DNA of 64,000 nt from Sesamum alatum (GCA_034509735.1 JACGWO010000002.1:44533702-44597701); one strand, 5' to 3'. Shown: positions 24,721-36,540, counted from the stretch's first letter. The notes: generated from the sequence alone by a model not told the origin. Translations and numbers: made by a program.

Positions 24721-24965
24721 GGGGATAAATGCAATTTACCCCTATGATATAAAAATGAGCAAAAATTTTTATTTAAAAAAATAATTAGCAAATTATCTCT
24801 TGTGATCTTAAAATGAAGCAAATTATGCTTCTGTGTTTTCCCTTGATAGAGGGATAATTTACTTCATTTTTTCAAAACATAAGAAGATAATTTGCTAATT
24901 ATTTTTTTACATGGGAATTTTTTCTCATTTCTTATACCACATGAAAATATATTGCATTTATCCCT
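24721..24965. repeat. Foldback element family C, copy 1
   Basis: Begins 'ggggataaatgcaatttacc' and ends 'attgcatttatccct'; the interior arms ('aattagcaaattatctct' and its inverse) pair. Relatives are a half copy at 33530-33630, one at 43440-43655 and the arms of 52703-53803. It sits about 200 bp upstream of the CPS start. Confidence 0.65.
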
Positions 24966-24984
24966 AACTAAAAATGTCTTTAAG

Positions 24985-25975
24985 CCCAATTTTAGTTATT
25001 AGACTTTACTTATCCAATGGATAAAGTCGATAAAAGACTTTTCAATCCTGTCGATTTTGTCTGAGTATTGCTAACATGTAGAAATTATTCCTCTTCTCCA
25101 GAGCAACATTGAATACTGAATAACACAAGTAAATAGACGATTTAAGCTGTCACATTAACAGCTCACGTGGTGTTATTAGATTCTGTAAGAAATTCGGCAG
25201 TCAAACTTGTGATGGGAAATAGTTAGAGAACTAAGAGAAGTATGATCAGAACATATTTCGTTTCAAGTCAAAAAGTTCAAGTATTTCTTTTATTATTTTT
25301 TCAAAAATCCTCTTTTTACAATGAAGTTATAACTATTTATACTGAACAAGTTATAAATATGGGGATGCGTAAAGACAATTTCATCCCCTTACCAAACACT
25401 AATTAATGGATGTAATTTTATGTATCTATACTATTTTATTAAGGGAGAGCATCTCGTTGGTGTCTCTTTCAAATTTGGACTGTCAATTTCTTTTTTGTTC
25501 TTTTAATATCTTATTATTTTTTTCTCTTTTCTCAACTTTCCATTTCTCTCTTATCAACTTCCACATTCCTTTTTCTTCTTTCATTTTCTTTCATTATTCT
25601 CTTCTTTTAATATATATATTTATAATATTTTTTAATCTAATTTAATTATTTTTAAAAAAATAATTATTTTTAAAAAATTTAAATTAATTGTGCACACACA
25701 TTTAAGTGAGCCACAAATACTAGTAGCGATAATTGAGTAATTACATAACACTTAAAATTATGTAGTCTTCGTTCCTCTTTACTTATACGAAAGACTTTGA
25801 CTTTCCATTTTCGTTTGGTATTGTCACTATCAAGTTGGTGTGCTTCAGAGTGGAAAAATAACTACGTTACATACTAAAACACCTGCAAATTCCACAAAAA
25901 AGTTAGGTTTATAGAATTTTGTCAGGTGAGCAGCAGCCGTAAGAATTTTGTCAGGTGGAAATTTCGAATCTGTCA
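24985..25975. repeat. CPS-upstream block, copy 1 of a diverged duplication
   Basis: Two segments (about 24985-25175 and 25845-25975) match 27445-27890 and 28785-28910 in the same order and orientation. Shared phrases include 'ggataaagtcgataaaa' and 'tgcaaattccacaaa'. Between them sits a Helitron-like stretch (about 25419-25727, 'tctatactatt' to 'actagt'). No coding sequence seen. Confidence 0.6.
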
Positions 25976-27444
25976 TTCTTTTCCACTTGTTCCCTCAAAT
26001 GCCTCCGAATGTCATTCTTAACTTCAATTCACCATCATTTACTCCTTACAAGACGTATTTCCTGAAAATATAATAAATCCACATGATTAGGAGTAATTAG
26101 TCCTTAAAATAAGGCATTACGAGCATCAAATCATGGCAGATTACACACTTATAAAAAATAGTCTTTTTTTTTTTTGTGTGTGTGTGTGTGCGCGCGCGCG
26201 TAATTAGTAAAAGGGTTCTACTTAAACAATCCTACAATTCAAATATTATTTAAATTGTATAATTGTTATTGATCCGAGTCTAAGATAGCAATCTCTCTAT
26301 AGGCCTAAGGTAGCGATCTCTTGGTACGATCTCAAATGAAATGTAATTCTTGAGAAGAGAGAAGCACGTTAAGCTAGTCGGGGTGGTCCCCTGTCGAAAA
26401 TCCTTGATTCTTAAGTCAGCTTAAGTTCGAGATGGTTATATGCAAAATGAAGTAGTAAATGAGATAGAAAGTAATAAATGAGAGTATTTTTAAATGCAGT
26501 GAATGATGGTTATAGGGCCAAATGTCCCACTTGTTTGGTCCACGTGGCATCATCTCAATACATGAGTTGTTAGAGAATCCATGGTCCAGATTCTGGTCCA
26601 TGGAACGGGTCGCTGAAGCCACCCGACCCGAAATAAAGAGACGCGGATCTTAGAAAAATAGGGCTTTTTTTTTTTCGAATTGTCTAGGGTAATTTTGTCC
26701 GAACTTAGGTATAGGTAATAAACCCCCATCAGTATTCCTCCACTTCTTCTAGTGTTATGTTATTATACTAGGAGAAGTCGAACGACCATCTCGTGAACAC
26801 TCTCGAGGTATGCACCCTTCGATCTTACTAACGTGGCGCTATCCCATCTGTACACCAACGGGTGCGGCTTTGCATGTTTTCTCCCAAAAAAATAGAGGGT
26901 CCATTTGACTCATTCAACGTATAGAGTTTCTGCATTTTTCGAGCTTGTCTTCTTAAGCGTCGTCTTGCGCGATCTCAACCTCATGGGAGGTAAATAATAT
27001 GCTGTAACTTCAAATTTTCAAAACTTCACATGTCTCAACCTCATAGGAGGCAAATAACCCTTGAAGTGTTGCCTACCTTGACCTTGTTGGGAATGACTTG
27101 AAAAGCTTTTCCAAATCTTCAATTAACTTGATCTCATCTGAGGTGAAATTTTTTTCAGATTTTAATGACCTCGACCTCATTGCCGGCTAGCACCTCGACC
27201 TAATCGCATTTTTAGTCTTGTAAATATAGCCATTTTAGTCCTGTCATTTGTTAAGTTTGTAAAATGGTTCATACTAATAAAATGTATTTCTCCAAGTTAA
27301 AACCAACACATAACTAACACATGCCATTTTGAAAATGCTGAACAAATTGTCCTGAAATCACGAGATTAAAATAAGCGAATAGATGAATTTACAATTTTAA
27401 CAAATTACAGAAGTAATTGAAAATGCAATCACGCCTTCATCAAA
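25976..27444. other. Repeat-like intergenic stretch, possible solo LTR
   Basis: No gene. Positions about 26260-27220 are less AT-rich and contain repeated phrases such as 'ctcaacctcatgggagg' / 'ctcaacctcataggagg'. This suggests an LTR fragment, but no paired LTR or PBS was found. A (GT)n/(GC)n microsatellite is at about 26176-26200. A weak foldback may span 27225-27440. Confidence 0.35.
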
Positions 27445-27558
27445 TTATAAAATCTCAATTTTAATATATGATATTTCTTATCCAAAGGATAAAGTCGATA
27501 AAAAACTTTTCAATTCTCTCGATTTTGTCACAATGTTAACGTGTATAAATCATTCCTC

Positions 27559-27800
27559 TGAGTCATGAGGCCTAGCTAGCTCAATTGGCGAATTTAAGGT
27601 CCCAAGACTCGTAAGGTCATGGGTTCGAACACCGTTAGGGATGTTGTTCTACTTAAATGTAGGTGTAGTTCTAGTTTATAGTAGATGATTAATATAAATT
27701 GTCAGAATTGATGTTAAGTTATTAGATACAAAATATTTAATATGAATGATTGTAATCAATTTACTCGAAATAAACAATAATTCATACGTTCACTAAGAAA
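27559..27800 (+). mobile_element. tRNA-derived SINE with 12-bp target duplication
   Basis: An A-box-like TAGCTCAATTGG and a B-box-like GGTTCGAAC occur about 45 bp apart near the left end, as in a tRNA-derived Pol III promoter. The element is flanked by AAATCATTCCTC on both sides (27547-27558 and 27801-27812). The duplicated block at 25082-25093 carries the related 'aaattattcctc' without an insertion, so it shows the empty site. Not a functional tRNA gene. Confidence 0.75.
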
Positions 27801-28215
27801 AAATCATTCCTCAGAAAACATCGATTGATAATGAATAACATAAGTCAACTCACGATATAAGCTGTGAAGTTATCAGCCAAAGTATAACATTGAAACTAAC
27901 ATGTTTATCTCCAACTTTATATATCTATACTATTATATGAAAGAAATCCCATTTTTACTCACAAATGGCGGTTAATGACATCATCGCATCATTTTTTGTA
28001 ATGCCAAAAATAACCCTCAACTGATATGATAACTACTTTATTCAACTTTTCAAATTTTATATTAATTGATAAATTAGTTTTTTCTTTTTTTTTTCTTTTT
28101 TTTTAATGTGATGTGTTAGTTTATATATTTTACTCTTATTTATAATATATTTTAAAGCATAAAATATTATTTATTATATGCACGCAGGAACGGCGTGCCA
28201 CGATGGTTAGTACAT

Positions 28216-28766
28216 AAGGGTTAATTTCCCCTTCCTCCCCTAAGGTTTGGTGTAATTACACACGTAGAGCCTCTGTGGTTTGGAAAATTACATTCAGTAC
28301 CCTTGAGGTTTGCTTCTGTCTAACAAATAGGTCCCCCCGTTAGTTAAAATTCACTGAATTTGTTGATATTAACTAAAAAAACTGAATGAAAATCGATGTT
28401 TACCCTCGATTGACTTATTAATGACTTAATGCAGGCCAAACAAATCTTTCATGACTAAACTACCCTTATAACGATGAAGATATACCTCCTCTCATGCATT
28501 AACGTGTGATGGTATATAAGGGTAGTTTGGTCATAAAAAGATTTATTTGACCTACAATAAGTCAGTAATAAGTCAATCGCTGACAAATCTCACCTTTAAT
28601 TCAATTTCTTTTACTAATATCAACAAATTCGATGAATTTTGACTAACGAAAGAACCTGTTTGTTTGACAAAAGCAAAACTCAGGGGTAGTAGATGTAATT
28701 TCTCAAACCTCAGGGGGTCTACGTGTAATTACACCAAATCTCAAGAGAGGGGAGTATAATTATCCC
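28216..28766. repeat. Foldback element family A, copy 2
   Basis: A diverged copy of 17686-18229 with long inverted arms and ends AGGGTTAATT...AATTATCCCT. Non-coding. Confidence 0.7.
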
Positions 28767-28910
28767 TAATAATAATAATAACTGCAGTCAAAAGTGGCAT
28801 GCTTCGGAGTGGAAAAACAACAACGTTACAAACTGAAAGACATGCAAATTCCACAAATTTGAATTGGATTTTGTCAGATGATCAGCTCCTGTAAGAAATG
28901 TATGCATTGA

Positions 28911-29270
28911 ATTCCAATCAGTGATGTCCGAATTATGGCGTTGTGGAAGTCTTTCCAACTACATTGCAAGTGGTAAAACTACGCAAGTTAGCTAGCGTTA
29001 ATGAAGTCATAATTTGTGTCACATTTATGCGTGCAATCAGTACGTACATTATAATATAAACTTGTATTACTACGTCTAATCAGATATTAAGTAGCATTGA
29101 TGCAAAGGTGTCATCAATAAAATAGGTTAAGTGATGATTAATTGTCAAGATTATGAAACTTGTAAGCTTGATATCGACAATAATTAGTGAATAAGTTGTC
29201 GTTATTCAACAAAATTAGACGTTGTTGAAGCGGCAAAGTCGTGCCCCAGTTACTTTAATCTTTTGAATAC

Positions 29271-29304
<34 letters not shown>

Positions 29305-30410
29305 TAAGTGGGAAAGTAGAAACAGTGCCCCCACAGATCCACCAAGGAGGATTGTGACTGTGCCCTTGTGTGTCAGTTAAATTCTCTATAACTGACCTAC
29401 TATTGTTAAGAATAAATCCTAATCACATGGAAAATAACAACACACAAATTAGGATGTACGTTTAACCCCATCAAATACCTTAACAAGAATTCAAGCCCGC
29501 AACAAAATTTGATATTGAACTATTGATGTATATGTATCATCAATTATTAAAATAATAATAACAATTCAGAAATAATTCTCGTCTTACATTTCTGAAAATG
29601 ACTAATTTAATATAAAAAATAATAGTTTTAGTCAAAATAAATATACTAAATGATAATTTAGCAGTAGAATTTAGTATGCCAATTCCAATGGTCAGGAAAG
29701 AATGGAATGTGGAACAAAACACCCAAAGGAAAGTGGAAAGTGCAGGATTGTGTTTGGGATAACTGGAAAAAGCAGCAGTGCAAGACTTTGTCAACTTATC
29801 TCTAGGTAAAAGAAGGAATGAATGAATTGAGAGTGTTTCTGTAATCGGAAAATTTCTGTTGCAAATTTTATTTCATCCTCTACTTCATTCAAGATAAACG
29901 CCACATGTATAAAGGATAATATTTTTATTTTAGAAAATATTATATACACGTGATGTGTGTATCTTACATGGGGTAGAAGATAAAATAATTTTGCAACAGA
30001 TTTAATCCGTCCATAATTACTTTAACTTTTCGCCGACCGAAGCGAGAAGCTACAAGCAGCTTTCTTGGAGCTTGCCTTAACTCATAAAATTATTAATACA
30101 CAATTGGAAGTTTTTGGTATGTAAAATTGAGGCCCTTAAATATTAAATCGTGCATTCAAATTCCGCCAATGTGTAGGAATTTGTCAATTTTTATAGTAGT
30201 TATTTATTTTTTTTAATATAGTTATTGCTTAATTATTTGATTTATTAATTTTTTTAAGAAGCTTAATTATTTGATGTTATAATTGATATGTAGATCATAA
30301 CAATTATTAAGACTGAAACTCATGATTTAATTTTAACAGACTTTTTATTAATTATTTTGTATTGATACTTAATGTGGTAAGTGTACCAGCGATGGCATGA
30401 TCATTGAAAT
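28911..30410. other. Intergenic, small MITE and simple repeats
   Basis: No gene seen. A T-tract lies at about 29272-29297. A palindromic MITE-like element spans about 29866-30003 ('ttctgttgcaaattttattt' with its inverse 'ataattttgcaacag'). Confidence 0.45.
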
Positions 30411-30413
30411 CAA

Positions 30414-30468
<55 letters not shown>
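30411..30468. repeat. (TTA)n microsatellite
   Basis: About 18-19 perfect ATT units. Confidence 0.95.
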
Positions 30469-30867
30469 ATAAATATCTTTAATGATAATTAAAAAACCAG
30501 CTTCGCCCCTCTTTTTAAAAAGATTTTCTTTTATGATAATTTATCATTATTATTTATAATAATATGTTAATCAAATAATAACGAAAGAACTGGATGATTG
30601 TATTAATCATCATCAGTAAGAGGGAAAATGAAGAAGAATCAAGTTGGTCAATTAATGCTTCAGACCGTAATCAAAGTTGAAGTTGCATTCCGTTCCGGCA
30701 AACCAGTAGTACTAATATTGATGCAAACAATTGTGAGAACTGCATGCAAGAAAAAAGCAGCAAACGACTTTTCAAATTCCCTCTACGGAAATTAAAGCAC
30801 TTAATTTCCGGATGATGAAGGTGTACTTGTCGCTGTCCGAATCGATCATAGGCAAGAAGAGGGAAAA

Positions 30868-31165
30868 TCGTTTTTTAGTCCCATATCTTAGGTTTTTTTT
30901 TTTTTTTTTTATTTCATTTGTTGTATTTGTCTCATATTTAGTTCCATTCGTTTAACTTTTTCTCAAATTTGGTCCCAAACAGCATTTTTCGTCAAATTGT
31001 TAACGGAGCCGTCAAGTTTGTTATCAGAGCAAGATTCTGCCACTAGTTGACGAAAAATGTTGTTTGGAATCAAATTTAAGAGAAAATTGAATAAATGAGA
31101 CTAAATATTAGACAAATGCAACAAATGAGATCAAATAAAAAAATCTTAAAATATGAGACCAAAAA
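30868..31165. repeat. Foldback element with about 120-bp arms
   Basis: The left arm ('tagtcccatatcttagg', 'catttgttgtatttgtc', 'catttttcgtcaa') is repeated inverted at the right ('ttgacgaaaaatg', 'gcaacaaatgagatc', 'cttaaaatatgagacc'). A T-run of about 19 bases lies in the left arm. Confidence 0.7.
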
Positions 31166-32199
31166 TAAAAACTTTCCGCAGGAAGACAACTAACTTACTG
31201 CGATTTTTGTCTTCTATCGCTGGAGTCTACAGTAATGTATTTGACCAGAAAGAATGTCTGAAAAAGACACTATTGAAATGTATTTTTGTACACTTAGAGA
31301 TGAAATCAATTTGTATACATGACTACAAGAGAGAAGAATAGTACGTAACGCATTTTATGTGGTTAAAATTTATTTTAGTTTCCGACTTTAATTCCAATTT
31401 TATAATAGTCTCTGTCTTTTCAACTTACATCAAAATAGTCCCTCCAATGGGTAAGTTTCCCATATTACCCTTATAAAACTCTTTTTTTTTTATAAAAAAA
31501 TTCTAAAATTAGAATATAAATAAAAAAAATCTAAAATTAGAACATAAATAAGAAAAAAAAAATATGTTACTAAAATATTGAAGAAGGAGGTATATAAAAC
31601 CTCTTATTCATTCAAGCGTTCTTTTATTTGAAAATTTTAAAAGGTTCAATGTATTTCACGACAATTATATTGATATACATGTCATTAATCAAATTACTAT
31701 TTATACTTTTATATAATTGAAGATCACCATTTTGTTGTCTTACACTTTTTTTGTTTGCCATTTTTTATTCTTTAAATTATTTTATTATTTTTTTATTTTC
31801 TTCTCAACTCCTATTTCTCTTTTTTTTTTCTCACTGTTTTGTTTAATAATTTCTCACAACCTTTTTCTATTTTTCAGTATTTTTTATTTATCCAACTAAT
31901 ATATATATATATATATCTCTTTTAAACAACAATTAGGTTTTAAATTTTAAAATTAAATGTGCACAAACATCTGAATACTTGTCCAATGATAATTTTTTCC
32001 AATTAAAATAATTATTATTTTTTAAGTTTGCATATGAGGGACCAAATTGTAATAAAAAATAGAAAGTGAAAACAAATGATTTTCTAATAAGATACAATAG
32101 TTGTAATTTTTGGTTATACATGTTGTGTTGTGATTTTCCTCGGAGATTGAATAAATGAATGTAGCAGTTATCATAAATTTGATTCAATGTGTTAACAGC
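31166..32199. other. AT-rich intergenic DNA
   Basis: No gene. Positions 31370-31480 resemble one arm of a further foldback element ('aaaatagtccctccaatgg'). Pyrimidine-rich and TA-rich tracts occur at 31740-31920. Confidence 0.4.
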
Positions 32200-32812
32200 C
32201 ACTAGACAGAAAATAACTATTGCGTACATTTTTAATGATCATAACTAAAAGTTGTGGTAAATAATTATTATTAACTACGTTTAAATAAAAATCAATACAA
32301 AACTAATTTTTCCACCATGAAAAAACTTGTTTCACTAGAAAAAAAAATCACTATTGGCTACACTTTTAATGGCTATGGCTAAAAACCGTAGTGGATAACT
32401 ATTATTAATTACGGTTAAATAAAAACCGATGCAAAAACTAGTTTTTTCACCATGAAAAACTTAAGCCGTGATAAAAACATTCGTCATAGCTTTTGGCAAT
32501 GGCAAATGTTTTCGCCACCCTCGCAAAAACCACGGTCGGCAACCATTGCGAGGCCGTGATCAATGACTATTTGCTACGACTATTTAGTATTAACCATGGC
32601 AATTAACTATAGTTAAAGGTTATATTTCTTGTAGTGTTTGCTACAGCTAAGAACCGTGGTAAAAATATTCGTCATGGCTAATGTTTTAGTCACCCACGCA
32701 AAAACTACAGCGGACAATCATTGTGTGGTCGTGATTAATGACTATTTTCAAAGGCTATTTAATATTAATCATGGCAATTAACCACGGTAAAAAAGATGAA
32801 TTTCTTGTAGTG
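32200..32812. mobile_element. CACTA-type MITE carrying a nested copy of itself
   Basis: Ends CACTAGACAGAAA and TTTCTTGTAGTG, flanked by the 3-bp duplication AGC on both sides (32197-32199 and 32813-32815). Inside lies a second complete element at 32333-32636 (CACTAGAAAA...TTTCTTGTAGTG) flanked by TTT. The host without the insertion would be about 309 bp. A 3-bp target duplication and CACTA termini define the CACTA (En/Spm) superfamily. No transposase is encoded. Confidence 0.8.
32333..32636. mobile_element. Inner CACTA MITE
   Basis: 304 bp with CACTAG/GTAGTG ends and TTT on each side. Its interior matches the outer element (for example 'ttcaccatgaaaaac' against 'ttccaccatgaaaaa'). Confidence 0.8.
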
Positions 32813-33956
32813 AGCCGATGTGAAATTTTGAGAGAGAAAAAAAAACAAGAGAGGAAAAGATAAATGATTTGTCATTTATTCTTCGTGTAGGATTAATTTA
32901 GTTTACACATAAAAACACACTAAAATAGTTACTCTACGCCTCTCAACTTAAATAGTATAGATATATAATGAAAAATAGTTCTTTTTTTTTCATTATAATA
33001 ATATTTAATAGTGATAAAATTATGTTAAATTATCATAATGATCCGAAACTTATGTAAAATTTGTATCTACTAACAAAGAGAAACGTATATAAGGGAATAG
33101 GAAAACTTTGAAACAATGAAGATTGGCCCAATCTCTAGTGGGCTGGGCTGATAGCGTATAACCCCAATATCAATAAATATCTAAATTATCAACAATAAAA
33201 ATACTAATTACGGTTGTAATCTTATTATATCTCATTTTATTTTATCTCATCTTAATATTAATTCACAAAAGCTAATACGATAAAAGCAACAATATACTTT
33301 AATAAGCGATGAATTTTAAGGATAATAGTTTATTTGAGAAAATTATAAAGTATAATAATTAGAATTGATTTAATTATCTTTTCGCCCTTTTAAAGAAGTA
33401 GAAGTTGCGTGAAATATCTCTTAAGAAAATTCTATAAACAAAAGTATATACACACTTATATATATAAAACTAAATAAAATATGCAGCATGATCTCCAATA
33501 AAAAAAAAAATCAATTCTTAATAATCTACACTTAAAAAATACAAGGAGATAAATTGCTATTTATTTTTTCATAGAGAGTTAATTTGCACATTTGCAATAT
33601 CACATAGGGTTGCTTGCATTTTTTCCCATGTCTAATGTCTTGACAACCTATAAACAAAAGACACGTGAAATGAAAATGGGATCCAATCCAGTACTGATTG
33701 CCTAAAACTCGCATGCTCTACACTTACAACTTTTAACATTGTCAGTACCCGCCAACGAGGCCCCGGTAAAGTTGAGGCCTCATAATTCTAAAGATTATAG
33801 ATTCGAATTTCTACGTTGGTTGATGTTATTTCTATTGTATAATAGCTATTATTTATTGTTGTAATAAATATATGTTAATTTATGTGATATTATTGATATG
33901 ATTTATAGTAATTGTCTCTTCGATATTAATAGCCGATATGACTAAATGTAATCACT
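32813..33956. other. Intergenic, half foldback C and SINE-like debris
   Basis: No gene. A half copy of foldback family C lies at 33530-33630. A SINE-like stretch follows at about 33755-33950 ('ttgaggcctcataattctaa', 'agattcgaatttctacg') and abuts the breakpoint of the truncated KSL pseudogene. Confidence 0.45.
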
Positions 33957-36056
33957 TTATGGCAACAAAAGGATGAAGAGATTTTTACAGACATCACCTG
34001 TTGTGCAATGGCATTTCGGCTTCTGCGTCTTCAAGGATATGAAGTGTCATCAGGTACAGTAAGTCCAGGAGGGCAATAATATCAGATATTCAGAACTTGT
34101 GAAACCAATGCTTAATACTGTGGATTTTCGTCTACATGGCTTAGATGAAGTGGCAGCGTTTGTCGACCAAGCGTGTTTCTTCGACATGGTAAGCCTACAA
34201 ATGAGTGGTGTCGCTACGAGTTCTTGAGCTATACAAAGCATCCCAGGTGCAAATAAGTGAAGGAGAAAGCACTCTTGAGAGAATACATGCTTGGACCAAG
34301 CAAGTTTCTCAAGCAGCAGTTGCTGAATAGAACCATTTCTAACAAGCAATTGCAGAAACAGGTGGACTACGAATTGAAGAACTTCCACGGGATACCAGAT
34401 CGAGTTGGAAATAGACGAACCCATGAGCTATACGACGTGGATAATTATCAAGTTCTGAAAGCTGCATATATGTGAAGATTTCGGACATACAATTCTTATA
34501 CCTGTCTAAGATCTGGTAGATGTTTGTTTCCTGGATCGATGCTAATCAGCAACGTGATATATTTCTGCATACGTCTCCTCTGCTTCAGGTGCCCTGCAAT
34601 ACATAAACAAGATCTTTATCTATTTTCGAGACAAGATTTTAACATTTGCCAAACGCAATACCAGAAAGAACTTGAGCAGCTGGAAAGGTAGCATCCTCAG
34701 ACAGCTAAAAACAAAATATTTTCACTTCATATAGAGTAATACATTACTGTATTCTGTTAACGATAAATGTACTACATATTATGTAGGTGGTACAAAGATT
34801 GCAGGTTGGACAGCTTGAAGTTTGGAAGAAATGTCGTAAATATTTCTCATTTTCTGACCTGTGCAATTCTGGCTGATCCTCTACTGTCTGATGCCCGCTT
34901 ATTGTAAATATTTCTCATTTTCTGACCTGTGCAATTCTGGCTGATCCTCTACTGTCTGATGCCCGCTTATTGTACGCCAAATATATCGTTCTTGTAACAT
35001 GCTTGGATGATTTCTTTGATCATCATGGTTCTAGAGAAGAATCACTCAAGATCCTGGAATTAACAGAACAGTATATTCCTTTTTTTTAACTCATTTGTTA
35101 ATTACTTTGTTCTGTGTTTACTACTGAGCTCACCATCATCTATATACAAATTTCATGTGATTGTAGGTGGAATGAGCAACCAGCTACAACTTATGGCTCC
35201 CAACAAGTTGAAATACTCTTTACAGCATTATACAACACTGTAAATGAGGTTGCTGCAAAGGCCTATATCGAGCAAGGCCGTTGTGTTAAACATCTTCTAG
35301 TTAGCCTGGTACATACGACTTCTTGATGCAACGAATCTTAAGTGGTATAATAGCACAGTAACTAATGGGATGTTTGTTTAAGAGCAGTGAGTCGAAATGC
35401 TGACAAGTTTCATTAGAGAAATGGATTCGTGGAGCGATGAAACTCCCCCAAGCGTGGATGACTACTTGTCTTTTGCATGGCTGTCTATCAGTTGCAGAAG
35501 CTGCATCCTCACGTCCACCCATTTCCTTGGTATAAAATTATCTGAAGACATGGTTATGAGTCGAGAGTTCACCAGTCTGTCCATGCATGTTTCTTTTGTA
35601 GCACGGCTTCTCAACGATCTTCAAACTTTTAAGGTAAGGTTTCTCCTGGAATAGCAGGTAAAAGTAACCAGCTTTCTTTTTTCTTGGGGGAAATTCTTAC
35701 AAGGTAACTTCAATGGAATGGGTCTTGACAGAAAGAAGAGGAAGAAAAGAAGCTAAACAGTGTGATCTTGATGCAAGCAGCTCATAAAGATGGAGGTGGA
35801 ATTTCAGAAGAGGATGCTATTTGGGAGATTAAAAAGATAGTGGGAATACAACAGGAGAAAACTGCTGCAGATGGTTTATCAAAGAAATGGAAGCATTGTT
35901 CCCCGAGAGTGCAAAGATGTCTTCTGGAAGACAAGCAAGATTGCTCATTATTTATACTCAAGTGGGGATGAATTCACTTCTCCACAAGAAATGATGGAGG
36001 ATATGAAATCATTGATTTATAAGCCCCTACAGCTTCCTGCTCTTGCAACCTACTAA
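33957..36056 (+). pseudogene. 5'-truncated kaurene synthase-like pseudogene, KSL2
   Basis: Paralogue of KSL1 starting inside exon 7 ([10 protein letters not shown]); the gamma domain and first six exons are gone. Remaining exon equivalents are 33957-34053, 34145-34471 (exons 8 and 9 joined), 34589-34687, 34787-35070, 35167-35308, 35388-35633 and 35732-36056. Lesions seen are two single-base insertions in exon 8 (near 34220 and 34305), a lost donor after exon 9, a 68-bp tandem duplication in exon 11, TGG to TGA at 35388, and an inserted G near 35842. DDFFD and NDLQTF are still readable. The helix motif reads LSISCRSCIL. It ends with the normal KSL C-terminus. No complete class I enzyme can be made from it. 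Confidence 0.92.
34836..34971 (+). repeat. 68-bp tandem duplication inside KSL2 exon 11
   Basis: Positions 34836-34903 and 34904-34971 are identical, beginning 'gtaaatatttctcattttct'. The unit length is not a multiple of three, so it shifts the frame and adds stops. The identity of the copies indicates a recent event. Confidence 0.95.
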
Positions 36057-36540
36057 TAATAGCAAAGAAAAAGTTCTTGTAAAAGATCATGTTGATTCAA
36101 GATTTTCAGCTTTCTCCAATGTAATTTACATTACTAGAAAACCTGAAATGCATGAATCCTTTTATGAGCTGCTGGATTCAACTATAAGCGAGCTCGGATC
36201 AGAACGGAGATGGGAGAAATCCAAACAGAAAAACAACAATTTGGTTTACAGAAGCATCCAATTTATATATGACTCGACAAATCAACAAGATGATAATCAG
36301 GTGACAACAAAGACTTATGCTGCTGCTTCAGTTCAGTATCAATTCAAAGTTCACTTGTGTAATACTAATGTTGGATGTCATTAGATGCTCTGTCTATTTC
36401 AGTCTTCAAATATTTCACTCCATTGTCTCCTATACAATTGCAAAGGATAATCAATAATGAGGCTCGCTTTGCAAACACAAAACGAGTTTTAGTCTGTGTT
36501 TCATACCTTGTCAGAAAGATCTGAATTTGAATTGATGTTC
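36057..36540 (+). other. KSL2 downstream region with an unassigned open frame
   Basis: An open frame continuing to about 36384 reads EMHESFYELLDSTISELG and ERRWEKSKQ. The composition is protein-like but I do not recognise it. It may be 3' UTR of the former KSL2 or an exon relic. Confidence 0.3.

Larger units (their letters stand above)
27445..28910. repeat. CPS-upstream block, copy 2, split by insertions
   Basis: The counterpart of 24985-25975, interrupted by a SINE (27559-27800), a Helitron-like stretch (about 27920-28205, 'tctatactattatatgaaag') and a foldback element (28216-28766). No diterpene synthase exon follows it, so it may be the orphaned flank of a lost gene copy. Confidence 0.55.

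Noticed and set aside
27580..27640. Possible tRNA gene (A and B boxes)
   Set aside because: No cloverleaf could be drawn, and the sequence is bounded by target duplications far beyond a tRNA length, so it is a SINE.
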